Notes: generated by a model not told the origin, from the letters alone. DNA of 64,000 bases from Streptococcus pneumoniae (GCF_001096185.1 NZ_CRPU01000004.1:1-64000), one strand, 5' to 3'; positions 7,516 to 17,717 are shown, counted from the first letter of the stretch. Numbers and translations: made by a program.

Positions 7516-8220
7516 ATGAAAAAAATACTAATTGTAGATGATGAAAAACCAATCTCGGATATTATTAAGTTTAATATGACCAAGGAAGGTTACGAAGTTG
7601 TAACTGCTTTTAATGGTCGTGAAGCGCTAGAGCAATTTGAAGCAGAGCAACCAGATATTATTATTCTGGATTTGATGCTTCCCGAAATTGATGGTTTAGA
7701 AGTTGCTAAGACCATTCGCAAGACCAGCAGTGTACCTATTATCATGCTGTCGGCTAAAGACAGTGAATTTGATAAGGTCATCGGTTTGGAGCTTGGGGCA
7801 GATGACTATGTGACAAAACCCTTCTCAAATCGTGAGTTGCAGGCGCGTGTCAAAGCTCTTCTGCGTCGTTCTCAACCTATGCCAGTAGATGGGCAGGAAG
7901 CAGAAAGTAAACCTCAGCCTATCCAAATTGGGGATTTAGAGATTGTTCCAGACGCCTACGTGGCTAAAAAATATGGCGAAGAACTAGACTTAACCCATCG
8001 TGAGTTTGAGCTTTTGTATCATTTGGCATCGCATACAGGTCAAGTCATTACGCGCGAACATTTACTTGAGACTGTCTGGGGTTATGACTATTTTGGTGAT
8101 GTCCGTACAGTTGATGTGACTGTCCGACGTCTGCGTGAGAAGATTGAAGATACACCCAGCCGACCAGAGTATATCTTGACGCGCCGTGGTGTAGGGTATT
8201 ACATGAGAAATAATGCTTGA
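7516..8220 (+). CDS. vicR: Response regulator VicR (WalR/YycF)
   Basis: 234 aa OmpR/PhoB-family regulator. The receiver domain occupies residues 1-118: acidic Asp8/Asp9, phospho-acceptor Asp52 in ILDLMLP, Ser79 and Lys101 in YVTKPF. The winged-helix DNA-binding domain is residues 135-234 ([15 protein letters not shown]). VicR controls cell-wall hydrolase and surface genes and is essential in pneumococci. It heads the vicRKX operon; its stop overlaps the vicK start by 8 bp. Confidence 0.97.
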   Translation: MKKILIVDDEKPISDIIKFNMTKEGYEVVTAFNGREALEQFEAEQPDIIILDLMLPEIDGLEVAKTIRKTSSVPIIMLSAKDSEFDKVIGLELGADDYVTKPFSNRELQARVKALLRRSQPMPVDGQEAESKPQPIQIGDLEIVPDAYVAKKYGEELDLTHREFELLYHLASHTGQVITREHLLETVWGYDYFGDVRTVDVTVRRLREKIEDTPSRPEYILTRRGVGYYMRNNA

Positions 8221-9562
8221 TTTACTGAAACAAACCATTTTTACCAGAGATTTTATCTTTATCCTGATTTTGTTAGGTTTCATCCTTGTTGTGACCCTCC
8301 TATTACTGGAAAATAGACGTGATAATATTCGATTGAAGCAAATCAATCAAAAGGTTAAAGATTTGATTGCAGGAGATTATTCCAAGGTTCTTGATATGCA
8401 AGGTGGGTCTGAAATCACCAACATTACCAATAATTTGAATGACTTGTCGGAGGTTATTCGTCTCACTCAGGAAAATCTAGAACAAGAGAGTAAGAGGCTA
8501 AATAGTATTCTGTTTTATATGACAGATGGGGTTCTTGCGACCAACCGTCGGGGTCAGATTATCATGATTAACGATACAGCCAAGAAGCAACTGGGGCTGG
8601 TTAAAGAAGATGTTCTGAATAGAAGCATTTTGGAATTGCTCAAGATAGAAGAAGACTATGAATTGCGTGATTTGATTACCCAAAGTCCAGAATTGTTGCT
8701 AGATTCCCAAGACATCAATGGGGAATATCTGAGCCTTCGAGTTCGCTTTGCCTTGATTCGTCGAGAGTCTGGCTTTATTTCAGGTTTGGTGGCTGTTTTG
8801 CATGATACGACGGAGCAGGAGAAGGAAGAGCGCGAACGGAGACTCTTCGTTTCCAACGTTAGTCATGAGTTACGGACTCCTTTAACCAGCGTGAAATCTT
8901 ATCTTGAAGCCTTGGATGAGGGAGCTTTGTGTGAAACTGTAGCACCAGACTTCATCAAGGTGTCTCTGGACGAAACCAACCGTATGATGCGCATGGTGAC
9001 GGATCTCCTCCATCTCTCACGGATTGATAATGCGACCAGTCACTTGGATGTGGAACTGATTAACTTTACTGCTTTTATTACCTTTATCCTCAATCGTTTT
9101 GACAAGATGAAAGGACAGGAAAAGGAGAAAAAATATGAGTTGGTGAGAGATTATCCTATCAATTCTATCTGGATGGAAATTGATACAGATAAGATGACGC
9201 AGGTTGTCGACAATATTTTAAATAATGCTATTAAGTATTCGCCAGATGGGGGTAAAATCACTGTCAGAATGAAGACAACTGAAGACCAGATGATTTTATC
9301 CGTTTCTGACCATGGTTTGGGGATTCCTAAGCAGGATTTACCACGTATCTTTGACCGTTTCTATCGTGTGGATCGTGCTAGAAGTCGTGCACAAGGTGGT
9401 ACAGGTCTAGGACTGTCTATTGCCAAAGAAATTATCAAACAACATAAGGGCTTTATTTGGGCCAAGAGTGAATACGGTAAGGGATCAACTTTCACAATTG
9501 TGCTCCCTTATGATAAGGATGCAGTGAAAGAAGAAGTATGGGAGGATGAAGTAGAAGACTAG
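8213..9562 (+). CDS. vicK: Sensor histidine kinase VicK (WalK)
   Basis: 449 aa. Streptococcal type: one membrane helix (about residues 12-33) with almost no extracellular part, then a HAMP region (35-90), a PAS domain (95-200), the HisKA H-box [14 protein letters not shown] with His218, and an ATPase domain with N box ([15 protein letters not shown]), DHGLGIP and [14 protein letters not shown]. It phosphorylates and dephosphorylates VicR. The short extracellular part implies sensing at the membrane or by the PAS domain, unlike the two-TM WalK of Bacillus. Confidence 0.97.
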   Translation: MLDLLKQTIFTRDFIFILILLGFILVVTLLLLENRRDNIRLKQINQKVKDLIAGDYSKVLDMQGGSEITNITNNLNDLSEVIRLTQENLEQESKRLNSILFYMTDGVLATNRRGQIIMINDTAKKQLGLVKEDVLNRSILELLKIEEDYELRDLITQSPELLLDSQDINGEYLSLRVRFALIRRESGFISGLVAVLHDTTEQEKEERERRLFVSNVSHELRTPLTSVKSYLEALDEGALCETVAPDFIKVSLDETNRMMRMVTDLLHLSRIDNATSHLDVELINFTAFITFILNRFDKMKGQEKEKKYELVRDYPINSIWMEIDTDKMTQVVDNILNNAIKYSPDGGKITVRMKTTEDQMILSVSDHGLGIPKQDLPRIFDRFYRVDRARSRAQGGTGLGLSIAKEIIKQHKGFIWAKSEYGKGSTFTIVLPYDKDAVKEEVWEDEVED

Positions 9563-9563
9563 A

Positions 9564-10373
9564 ATGAGTGAAACAGGCTTTAAATACAGTATTTTAGCGT
9601 CGGGTTCCAGTGGAAATTCCTTTTATCTGGAAACACCAAAAAAGAAGCTTTTAGTGGATGCCGGCTTGTCTGGTAAAAAGATTACTAGCCTACTTGCTGA
9701 AATTAACCGCAAACCAGAAGACCTGGATGCCATCTTGATTACGCATGAGCATTCAGACCATATCCATGGAGTGGGTGTTTTAGCTCGCAAGTATGGTATG
9801 GATCTTTATGCCAATGAAAAGACCTGGCAAGCTATGGAAAACAGCAAGTATCTTGGGAAAGTAGACTCGTCGCAAAAGCATATCTTTGAGATGGGAAAAA
9901 CCAAAACCTTTGGAGATATTGACATCGAGAGTTTTGGTGTAAGCCATGATGCAGTCGCACCGCAGTTCTATCGCTTTATGAAGGATGATAAAAGTTTTGT
10001 CCTTTTGACAGATACAGGTTATGTCAGTGACCGTATGGCAGGGATTGTCGAAAATGCGGACGGCTATCTTATCGAGTCCAACCATGATGTAGAGATTTTG
10101 CGAGCAGGATCTTATGCTTGGCGACTCAAACAACGAATCCTATCGGATCTCGGTCACCTTTCTAATGAAGATGGTGCTGAAGCTATGATTCGTACCTTAG
10201 GAAATCGCACTAAGAAGATTTACCTTGGGCATTTATCTAAGGAAAACAATATCAAGGAACTGGCTCACATGACCATGGTCAATCAGCTAGCACAAGCTGA
10301 TCTGGGAGTTGGAGTAGACTTTAAGGTTTATGATACCTCACCAGATACCGCAACACCATTGACAGAGATATAG
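9564..10373 (+). CDS. vicX: Metallo-beta-lactamase-fold protein VicX (WalJ/YycJ)
   Basis: 269 aa. The metal-binding motif HEHSDH (in AILITHEHSDHIHG, about residue 59 on) and further ligands near VLLTDTGYVSD and LGHLSNED place it in the metallo-beta-lactamase/beta-CASP-like superfamily. Third gene of vicRKX, one base after the vicK stop. It is conserved with VicRK in Firmicutes; the biochemical role is not settled, with nuclease-like activity proposed for relatives. Confidence 0.93.
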   Translation: MSETGFKYSILASGSSGNSFYLETPKKKLLVDAGLSGKKITSLLAEINRKPEDLDAILITHEHSDHIHGVGVLARKYGMDLYANEKTWQAMENSKYLGKVDSSQKHIFEMGKTKTFGDIDIESFGVSHDAVAPQFYRFMKDDKSFVLLTDTGYVSDRMAGIVENADGYLIESNHDVEILRAGSYAWRLKQRILSDLGHLSNEDGAEAMIRTLGNRTKKIYLGHLSKENNIKELAHMTMVNQLAQADLGVGVDFKVYDTSPDTATPLTEI

Positions 10374-10375
10374 AA

Positions 10376-10400
10376 AGAACGCTGAGAAGGTGTTCTTTTT
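10376..10400 (+). terminator. Terminator of vicRKX
   Basis: agaacgc (10376-10382) pairs with gtgttct (10390-10396, one G-U), followed by a T run to 10400. The stem is short. Confidence 0.6.
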
Positions 10401-10403
10401 ATA

Positions 10404-10438
10404 TTGACTGAACACCTAAAAAGTAATACAATGGTGTT
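10404..10438 (+). promoter_or_regulatory. relBE promoter with operator-like inverted repeat
   Basis: TTGACT (10404-10409), 17 bp, TACAAT (10427-10432). AACACC (10411-10416) and GGTGTT (10433-10438) form an inverted repeat flanking the -10, a plausible RelB/RelBE autoregulatory operator. Confidence 0.7.
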
Positions 10439-10463
10439 ACTATTAAAAAAGGGAGTGCAAAAG

Positions 10464-10706
10464 ATGACTACTATTACATTAAAAGTTTCTGAAGCTGATA
10501 AAACATTTATGAAAGCAATGGCTAAGTTTGAAGGAGTTTCCCTGTCGGAACTTATCCGAACCAAAACTCTCGAAGCTCTAGAAGACGAATACGATGCTCG
10601 TGTGGCAGATTTAGCCTATCAAGAGTATTTAGAAGACTTGGAAAAAGGAGTTGAACCCATTACTTGGGAAGAAATGATGCATGATTTAGGCTTGGAGGAT
10701 GAATAA
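10464..10706 (+). CDS. relB: Antitoxin RelB (type II TA)
   Basis: 80 aa. The N-terminal ITLKVSEADKTFMKAMAKFEGVSLSELIR is a ribbon-helix-helix DNA-binding domain; the acidic C-terminus (DLEKGVEPITWEEMMHDLGLEDE) is the expected toxin-wrapping part. The sequence resembles the RelB2 antitoxin of S. pneumoniae. ATG 10464 follows a gggag SD; an upstream start at 10404 lies inside the promoter and is rejected. It overlaps relE by 8 bp, the standard coupled antitoxin-toxin order. Confidence 0.92.
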   Translation: MTTITLKVSEADKTFMKAMAKFEGVSLSELIRTKTLEALEDEYDARVADLAYQEYLEDLEKGVEPITWEEMMHDLGLEDE

Positions 10707-10962
10707 TTTGTATAAATTAGTTCCAACAAGACGTTTCATCAAGCAATTGAAAAAATTGGACCGTTATACGCAGAAGCTAATTACAAACTATTTACAAACC
10801 AATGTTTTGGAAGACCCAAGACGACACGGAAAGGCTTTGGTTGGTAATCGCGTTGGTCAATGGCGCTATAGAATTGGCAATTATCGAGTTATCGTACAAA
10901 TTGTAGATGATGAATTAGTCGTTGCTACTCTAGAAGTTGGTCATCGGAGAGATATTTATTGA
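10699..10962 (+). CDS. relE: mRNA interferase toxin RelE (YoeB/RelE family)
   Basis: 87 aa ParE/RelE-fold toxin. Basic residues KRFIKQLKKLD-like at the N-terminus and the C-terminal GQWRYRIGNYRVIVQI and VGHRRDIY segments hold the Arg and His/Tyr residues expected for ribosome-dependent mRNA cleavage. It matches the pneumococcal RelE2 toxin as I recall it. It is intact, so the module should be functional. Its position directly before a restriction-type gene pair suggests a small defence or maintenance island. Confidence 0.92.
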   Translation: MNNLYKLVPTRRFIKQLKKLDRYTQKLITNYLQTNVLEDPRRHGKALVGNRVGQWRYRIGNYRVIVQIVDDELVVATLEVGHRRDIY

Positions 10963-11000
10963 ATTACTTTTTTCCAAGTAAATTTTCATTCTTTAAAATA

Positions 11001-11009
11001 TGATATAAT
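11001..11009 (+). promoter_or_regulatory. Extended -10 promoter of the methylase gene
   Basis: TGATATAAT (TG 11001-11002, TATAAT 11004-11009) upstream of SD agagagg (11025-11031). The SD-to-ATG distance of 6 fixes the start at 11038 rather than the TTG at 11032. Confidence 0.65.
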
Positions 11010-11037
11010 AGGGATTACAATATAAGAGAGGTTGCTT

Positions 11038-12909
11038 ATGACAATAGATATTAGTGAAGAAAGTTTATCTAAAGAATCGGCTGACTTATTAAAAATTCTT
11101 TTAAAAGATCGAACGACAAAGAAATCAATTGTTTGGGCTACGCATTCTTATGAATTGTTAGGAAAGGGATTTGCTCCAAGTGATCGCATCACTCCAAGTA
11201 GGGTGACGGGAACCTATGCAAACTTGATTCAACCCAGATCTGAAAAATCCAAATATGAGCAAAAAGATCGGACTAAGATTAGAGCCGAAGTTTTTACGCC
11301 AACTTGGTTAGTTGAAAAGCAAAATGGTTACGTTGAAGCTGAACTTGAAACTCTGAATCTTGAAGATTATATCCAAGTGCGCTGGCTAGAAATTACCTGT
11401 GGTGAAGCACCTTATATGGTAACGCGCTATGATACCGTAACTGGTGAGGAAATTCCATTATCTGAACGAGTTGGTTTTGTAGATAGAAAATTGCAGCGCA
11501 TTAGTCGTGAGGTTTCGGACGAAGCTACCTTCTATGAACTTGTAAAAAAAGCTTATCGAGCTTCTTATGGTTATGAGTATCAAGGAGATTCTCTCCTTTT
11601 GGCGCGTGAAAATCTTTTAGCAACATTTGAGGACTACTATCTTGCAAAGATTGGAAATCAACCAACCTTAGAGCAAAAGAAAGAAATTGCGACTATTATA
11701 TCCTACAATGTCTTTCAGATGGATGGATTGGAAAAAAATAGTCCTTATTCAGCTAGCCAAGGACAATCTCAACAACTAAGCTTGTTTACAGATGAGCTAG
11801 AAATTCAAGAAGTAGAAGAATCTAAAACTCAAATCAAAGACTGGAAAAAGAATAGAATGATAGGTTTTGAGTGCCTATCTAGCGAGGAAAGTGAAATGAA
11901 ATTTGATGTCGTGATAGGAAATCCGCCATATCAGGAAACAGGGGAAGCTAGAGATGAACCAATTTATCACTTTTTTATTGATGAAGCTATTAAAATCGCA
12001 GATAAATCGATACTAATCACCCCAGCAAGATTTTTATTTAAAGCTGGTCAAACTCCTAAAAATTGGATGGAAAAGATGCTTGAAGATAAGCATTTAAAAG
12101 TTCAATTCTATGAACTTAAAAGCGGTAAAGTATTTACAGGAACAGATATTAAGGGTGGAGTAGCAATAACTTATCGTGATGCCGATAAAGATTTGGGACC
12201 AATCGGAGTATTTACTATTTTTGAATCTTTGAATAGTATTGTAAAAAAAATAGAAAAACATCCAGACTTTGAAACTTTTTCTGATTTAGTTTATCCTCAA
12301 GGTCTTTATAGATTTTCAAATCAACTTTTTTCTGATTATCCAAATGCTGAAAAGCTGCAAGGAAAAGGGACAAAAAATAAAATTGTTTCGAAATCACTAA
12401 CTCAGTTAGATTTTGTTTTCAAAAACAAAGAAGAAAAAGACCATGTTGCTCTACTTGGAAGAATTGGCTCCGAACGTGTTTATCGATATATCAATAAAAA
12501 ATATTTAGATTTACCAGAAACATTCGAAAATTATAATGTTTTTGTACCAGAAGCTAATGGAAGTGGTGCCTTAGGTGAAGTCTTATCAACACCCCTAATC
12601 GGGGAACCCCTAATCGGGCATACAGATACTTTTTTATCTATTGGTAATTTTAAAACAAAATTTGAAGCCGATGCTTGTATTAAATTTATTAAAACTAAAT
12701 TCGCTAGAGTATTATTAGGTGTTTTGAAAGTTACTCAGCATAATTCACGCAAAACTTGGTATTACGTCCCTCTCCAAGACTTTACGGTCAATTCGGACAT
12801 TGATTGGACACAATCAGTGGCTGATATTGACCGTCAGCTCTATCAAAAATATGGTTTTTCTCCAGAGGAAATTGCCTTTATTGAGACTCATGTAAGGGAG
12901 ATGGATTAG
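11038..12909 (+). CDS. Eco57I-type N6-adenine DNA methylase / RM subunit
   Basis: 623 aa. Residues about 80-90 carry AEVFTPTWLVEKQN, the FTP motif found before the SAM site in many adenine methylases. WLEITCGEAPYMVTRYD is a motif I variant. FDVVIGNPPYQETG (about residues 291-304) contains the catalytic NPPY motif IV of N6-adenine methylases. The C-terminal part (about 400-623) is likely the DNA recognition domain. It resembles pneumococcal genes annotated as putative type II restriction proteins. It has its own promoter and a strong terminator at 12968-13000 before the helicase gene. It probably modifies the host site and partners the next protein; target sequence unknown. Confidence 0.82.
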   Translation: MTIDISEESLSKESADLLKILLKDRTTKKSIVWATHSYELLGKGFAPSDRITPSRVTGTYANLIQPRSEKSKYEQKDRTKIRAEVFTPTWLVEKQNGYVEAELETLNLEDYIQVRWLEITCGEAPYMVTRYDTVTGEEIPLSERVGFVDRKLQRISREVSDEATFYELVKKAYRASYGYEYQGDSLLLARENLLATFEDYYLAKIGNQPTLEQKKEIATIISYNVFQMDGLEKNSPYSASQGQSQQLSLFTDELEIQEVEESKTQIKDWKKNRMIGFECLSSEESEMKFDVVIGNPPYQETGEARDEPIYHFFIDEAIKIADKSILITPARFLFKAGQTPKNWMEKMLEDKHLKVQFYELKSGKVFTGTDIKGGVAITYRDADKDLGPIGVFTIFESLNSIVKKIEKHPDFETFSDLVYPQGLYRFSNQLFSDYPNAEKLQGKGTKNKIVSKSLTQLDFVFKNKEEKDHVALLGRIGSERVYRYINKKYLDLPETFENYNVFVPEANGSGALGEVLSTPLIGEPLIGHTDTFLSIGNFKTKFEADACIKFIKTKFARVLLGVLKVTQHNSRKTWYYVPLQDFTVNSDIDWTQSVADIDRQLYQKYGFSPEEIAFIETHVREMD

Positions 12910-12967
12910 AGAAGTATTTTTATTTGACAAATAGCGCTCAGTGATCTAGAATGACTATATAGGATTA

Positions 12968-13000
12968 GGTCAGGAAGCATACGATGCCCTGACCCTTTTT
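12968..13000 (+). terminator. Terminator between methylase and helicase genes
   Basis: ggtcagg/cctgacc (12968-12974 with 12988-12994) plus inner gcat/atgc pairing with an acg loop, then cttttt. The strong stem means the next gene needs its own promoter or read-through. Confidence 0.88.
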
Positions 13001-13073
13001 GTACTTATGAGATGAGAAAGTCATTTGTTAGATAAATTGACTTCGTTAGTAAACGTTCAAAAAAGGAAAACTT

Positions 13074-16000
13074 ATGCCAGTAGAAATAAAAACCACTAAA
13101 GAGATTCATCCTAAAATCTATGCCTACACCACACCTACGGTAACCAGTAATGAAGGCTGGATTAAGATTGGTTATACAGAACGTGATGTCACACAACGTA
13201 TCAAGGAGCAAACGCATACTGCTCATATAGATACAGACATATTGTGGACTGGAGATGCGACCTATACAGAAGATCCTGATAAGGGTAAAACTTTCAAGGA
13301 TCATGATTTTCACCATTTCCTTTCTTTCCATGATGTAGAACGTCGTCCCAAGACTGAATGGTTTTACTTTAATGGAACTCCTGAGAAATCAAAAAATCTA
13401 TTCGATAAATTTGTTCAGCATGATTTATCAGGTTATCAGCCTGGACAAGGACAGGAATATACCCTCCGACAAGAGCAGGAAGAAGCAGTTGCTAATACGT
13501 TAGCTTATTTCCAAGAACATGCTGGAGGCAAATTTCTCTGGAATGCCAAGCCACGATTTGGTAAAACCTTGTCTACCTATGATCTAGCTCGTCGAATGGA
13601 AGCTGTTAATGTCCTAATTGTAACCAACAGGCCTGCCATTGCTAATTCATGGTATGATGATTTTGAAACATTCATAGCAGGTCAAACAACTTATAAGTTT
13701 GTTTCTGAATCAGATAGCCTTAAGAGTCGTCCAACCTTATCACGTAAAGAATTTGTTGGTATTTTAGATGACGATGTAAGACAACTTGCTTTTATCAGTC
13801 TTCAAGACTTGAAAGGTTCTGTTTATTTAGGTGGCGAGCACGATAAACTCAAATGGGTGACTGATCTGCATTGGGATTTGTTGGTTATTGACGAGGCTCA
13901 TGAAGGAGTTGATACCTTCAAGACTGACCAAGCCTTTAATAAGATTCGACGGAATTTTACTCTGCATTTGTCAGGTACACCATTTAAAGCATTGGCCAAA
14001 GGAGATTTTACAGAGGATCAAATCTACAACTGGTCTTATGCGGATGAACAGTCTGCTAAATCGACTTGGTCTTCTGAGCAAGAAGAGGAAAATCCATATG
14101 AAACCTTACCTCAGTTAAATCTCTTTACCTATCAAATGTCTCAGATGATTGGTGAGGAGTTAGAAAAAGGTGCTCAACTGGATGGCGAAAATATCGACTA
14201 TGCTTTTGACTTGAGTGAATTTTTCGCCACAGATGATAAAGGGAAATTTATCCATGAGCAAGATGTCAGAAATTGGTTAGATACTCTATCGAGCAATGAA
14301 AAATATCCATTTTCAACCAAAGAACTTCGAAATGAACTCAAGCATACTTTTTGGCTGTTAGAACGTGTAGCCTCAGCTAAAGCTTTAAAAGCTCTACTAG
14401 AAGAACATCCCATCTATGAAAATTATGAGATTGTGTTAACTGCTGGCGACGGGCGTATGTCTGAGGATGACGATAAAGTCAAACTCAAATCCTTAGATTT
14501 GGTTAGAAAAGCGATAGCAGAGAATGACAAAACCATCACCCTATCCGTCGGTCAATTGACGACAGGTGTCACTATCCCTGAATGGACGGGCGTATTGATG
14601 TTATCAAATTTGAAATCACCTGCACTTTATATGCAGGCCGCCTTCCGTGCTCAAAATCCTTACTCATGGACCGATAACAAAGGAAATCACTTTCGCAAAG
14701 AAAGAGCCTATGTATTTGACTTTGCGCCGGAAAGAACCTTGATTCTCTTTGATGAGTTTGCCAACAACTTATCGCTTGCAACTGCAGGAGGCGGCGGGAC
14801 TTCGACAACTCGTGAAGAAAATATCAGAGAATTACTAAATTTCTTCCCTGTCATAGCTGAAGATAGTGCTGGTAAGATGGTTGAAATTGATGCTAAGGCG
14901 GTTCTAACCATTCCTCGCCAGATAAAAGCTAGAGAAGTTCTTAAACGTGGCTTTATGTCCAATCTCTTATTTGATAATATCAGCGGTATTTTCCAAGCTA
15001 GTCAAACAGTTCTAGACATTTTAAATGAACTCCCAGTTGAAAAGGAAGGGAAGTTACAAACATCATCTGAACTATTAGACTTTTCAGATGTTACAGTAGA
15101 TGATGAGGGGAATGCAGTAGTAGACCATGAAATCGTAGTTAATCAGCAAATGCGACTTTTTGGAGAAAAAGTCTATGGACTCGGTCAGTCTGTTGTTGAA
15201 CTGGTCACTAAGGACGAAGATAAAACTCAAAAGCAACTAGTCAATGACTTGAGCAAGACAGTTTCTTCAGTGATTGTAGAGGAATTGAAAGTTGGATATG
15301 ATGACCTTAAAACTCGAGAAGCAGATCACATCAAGAAACAAATTACAGCAATATTTGAGAATGAAATTCGAAAAAATGAGATAGAACGTAAAATTTCTGA
15401 GGCTCATATCAAGGAAGAGTTGAAAGAACAACTCAAGGAAGCAAATGATAAGGAGCAAAAAGATAAGATTCAAGAAGATTTGGATAAACGTTTAGAAGAA
15501 AATAATCTTATTCACAAAGAAAAATTAGAACAAACACTCAAAAAAGAAGTGGAAAAAATGCCTGAGAAATTTATCGAACAAGTTGAGATAAAACGTGTTG
15601 AGCAGCTGAAACAATCAGCCCAAGATGAAATTCGGGACCATCTTCGAGGATTTGCACGAACAATTCCAAGTTTCATCATGGCCTATGGCAATCAATCTCT
15701 AACACTTGATAATTTTGACACCTTTGTTCCTGAACATGTTTTTAATGAAGTAACAGGGATTACGATTGATCAGTTTAGATATTTGCGAGATGGTGGGCAG
15801 GATTTTGCAGGGCATCTCTTTGATAAAGCAACATTTGATGAAGCTATTCAAGAATTTCTCCGAAAGAAAGAGGAGTTGGCGGATTATTTTAAAGATCAAA
15901 AAGAAGATATTTTTGACTATATTCCACCGCAGAAGACCAACCAGATTTTCACTCCTAAACGAGTGGTAAAAAGGATGGTAGATGATTTAGAAAAGGAAAA

Positions 16001-16331
16001 TCCAGGGATATTTGACGATTCATCTAAAACTTTTATTGATTTATATATGAAGTCAGGCCTCTATATTGCAGAACTTGTGAAGCGGTTATATAATAGCGAT
16101 GGCTTGAAAGAAGCCTTTCCAAATCCTGAAGAACGCTTAAAACATATCCTAGAAAATCAAGTTTATGGATTTGCTCCGTCTGAGATTATCTATAACATTT
16201 CCACTAATTTTATATTTGGAAATCTTTCTAAAGATATTAGTAGGAAGAATTTTGTTTTAGAAGATACTATTCCAGCGGCTAAAGAAGGAAGAGTTCAGGA
16301 GTTGGTTGATTCCTATTTTGAAGATAATTAA
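13074..16331 (+). CDS. GIY-YIG-like / SF2 helicase / methylase-like restriction protein
   Basis: 1085 aa. Residues 10-110 (KIYAYTTPTVTSNEGWIKIGYT ... TEWFYF) resemble the T5orf172 branch of GIY-YIG nucleases. An SF2 helicase follows: Walker A AKPRFGKT (157-164), DEAH at 273-276, LSGTPF near 300, and motif VI LYMQAAFRAQNPY near 520. A Lys/Glu-rich coiled coil spans about 690-850. The C-terminus has QIFTPKRVVKRM (about 957) and FIDLYMKSGLYIAEL (about 986), a degraded FTP plus motif I pair of adenine methylases without an NPPY. I infer a DNA-translocating restriction subunit paired with the upstream methylase. No convincing promoter is seen in 13001-13073; SD is aaaagga. Confidence 0.75.
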   Translation: MPVEIKTTKEIHPKIYAYTTPTVTSNEGWIKIGYTERDVTQRIKEQTHTAHIDTDILWTGDATYTEDPDKGKTFKDHDFHHFLSFHDVERRPKTEWFYFNGTPEKSKNLFDKFVQHDLSGYQPGQGQEYTLRQEQEEAVANTLAYFQEHAGGKFLWNAKPRFGKTLSTYDLARRMEAVNVLIVTNRPAIANSWYDDFETFIAGQTTYKFVSESDSLKSRPTLSRKEFVGILDDDVRQLAFISLQDLKGSVYLGGEHDKLKWVTDLHWDLLVIDEAHEGVDTFKTDQAFNKIRRNFTLHLSGTPFKALAKGDFTEDQIYNWSYADEQSAKSTWSSEQEEENPYETLPQLNLFTYQMSQMIGEELEKGAQLDGENIDYAFDLSEFFATDDKGKFIHEQDVRNWLDTLSSNEKYPFSTKELRNELKHTFWLLERVASAKALKALLEEHPIYENYEIVLTAGDGRMSEDDDKVKLKSLDLVRKAIAENDKTITLSVGQLTTGVTIPEWTGVLMLSNLKSPALYMQAAFRAQNPYSWTDNKGNHFRKERAYVFDFAPERTLILFDEFANNLSLATAGGGGTSTTREENIRELLNFFPVIAEDSAGKMVEIDAKAVLTIPRQIKAREVLKRGFMSNLLFDNISGIFQASQTVLDILNELPVEKEGKLQTSSELLDFSDVTVDDEGNAVVDHEIVVNQQMRLFGEKVYGLGQSVVELVTKDEDKTQKQLVNDLSKTVSSVIVEELKVGYDDLKTREADHIKKQITAIFENEIRKNEIERKISEAHIKEELKEQLKEANDKEQKDKIQEDLDKRLEENNLIHKEKLEQTLKKEVEKMPEKFIEQVEIKRVEQLKQSAQDEIRDHLRGFARTIPSFIMAYGNQSLTLDNFDTFVPEHVFNEVTGITIDQFRYLRDGGQDFAGHLFDKATFDEAIQEFLRKKEELADYFKDQKEDIFDYIPPQKTNQIFTPKRVVKRMVDDLEKENPGIFDDSSKTFIDLYMKSGLYIAELVKRLYNSDGLKEAFPNPEERLKHILENQVYGFAPSEIIYNISTNFIFGNLSKDISRKNFVLEDTIPAAKEGRVQELVDSYFEDN

Positions 16332-16339
16332 AAAGAAGG

Positions 16340-16424
16340 CCGAGTCAAAATTCTTTGAAATCAGAAAAAACGCATAAGATAAGGTATTGACAATCCTTGG
16401 TATTATGCGTTTTATTGTGGGAAG
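16340..16424. repeat. Short dispersed palindromic repeat, copy A
   Basis: An imperfect hairpin (16365-16413: aaaaaacgcataagataagg ... ccttggtattatgcgtttt) with flanks tcaaaattctttgaaatcag and attgtgggaagat. A very similar block of about 80 bp occurs at 49395-49477. It follows the restriction gene stop directly and could serve as its terminator. I do not recognise it as a named element. Confidence 0.7.
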
Positions 16425-16427
16425 ATG

Positions 16428-16534
16428 TATAATGAATTGAAATAAGATATGAACAAATCGATTAGGAATTTAAAGCATTTTATAACAACGTTTTAGAGTA
16501 ATGGGGTGCTATTTCAACTTCAACCTACTATAAT
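16428..16534. mobile_element. RUP element (107-bp nonautonomous repeat)
   Basis: The segment is exactly 107 bp, the published RUP size. It starts tataatgaattgaaataag and ends ttcaacttcaacctactata, so the ends form a TA-bounded terminal inverted repeat (TATARTnnnTTGAA). The core gaacaaatcgattagga is the RUP sequence as I remember it. RUPs are thought to be moved in trans by IS630-Spn1-type transposase, which is not in this window. Confidence 0.8.
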
Positions 16535-16537
16535 ACA

Positions 16538-16572
16538 GAAAAAAACAACTCCCTGATGATTCAAGGAGTTGT
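16538..16572 (-). terminator. Terminator of ldh
   Basis: acaactcc/ggagttgt (16545-16552 with 16565-16572); on the minus strand the stem is followed by seven or more T. Confidence 0.85.
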
Positions 16573-16583
16573 CTATAGTTAAA

Positions 16584-17650
<1,067 letters not shown>

Positions 17651-17671
17651 GAATATGCCTTATAGTTCTCA

Positions 17672-17686
17672 ATGTAAACGTTTTAG
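17672..17686. promoter_or_regulatory. cre-like site between ldh and gyrA
   Basis: ATGTAAACGTTTTAG fits the CcpA consensus WTGNAANCGNWNNCW at all but the two right-end positions. It lies about 22 bp upstream of the ldh -35, a position compatible with CcpA activation of ldh. It is also upstream of gyrA. Confidence 0.5.
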
Positions 17687-17717
17687 TGGTTTAGAGGCTG
17701 AAATAGATGGGAATTTA

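Noticed and set aside
11032-11037. TTG 11032 as start of the methylase gene
   Set aside because: It directly abuts the SD; ATG 11038 has proper spacing.
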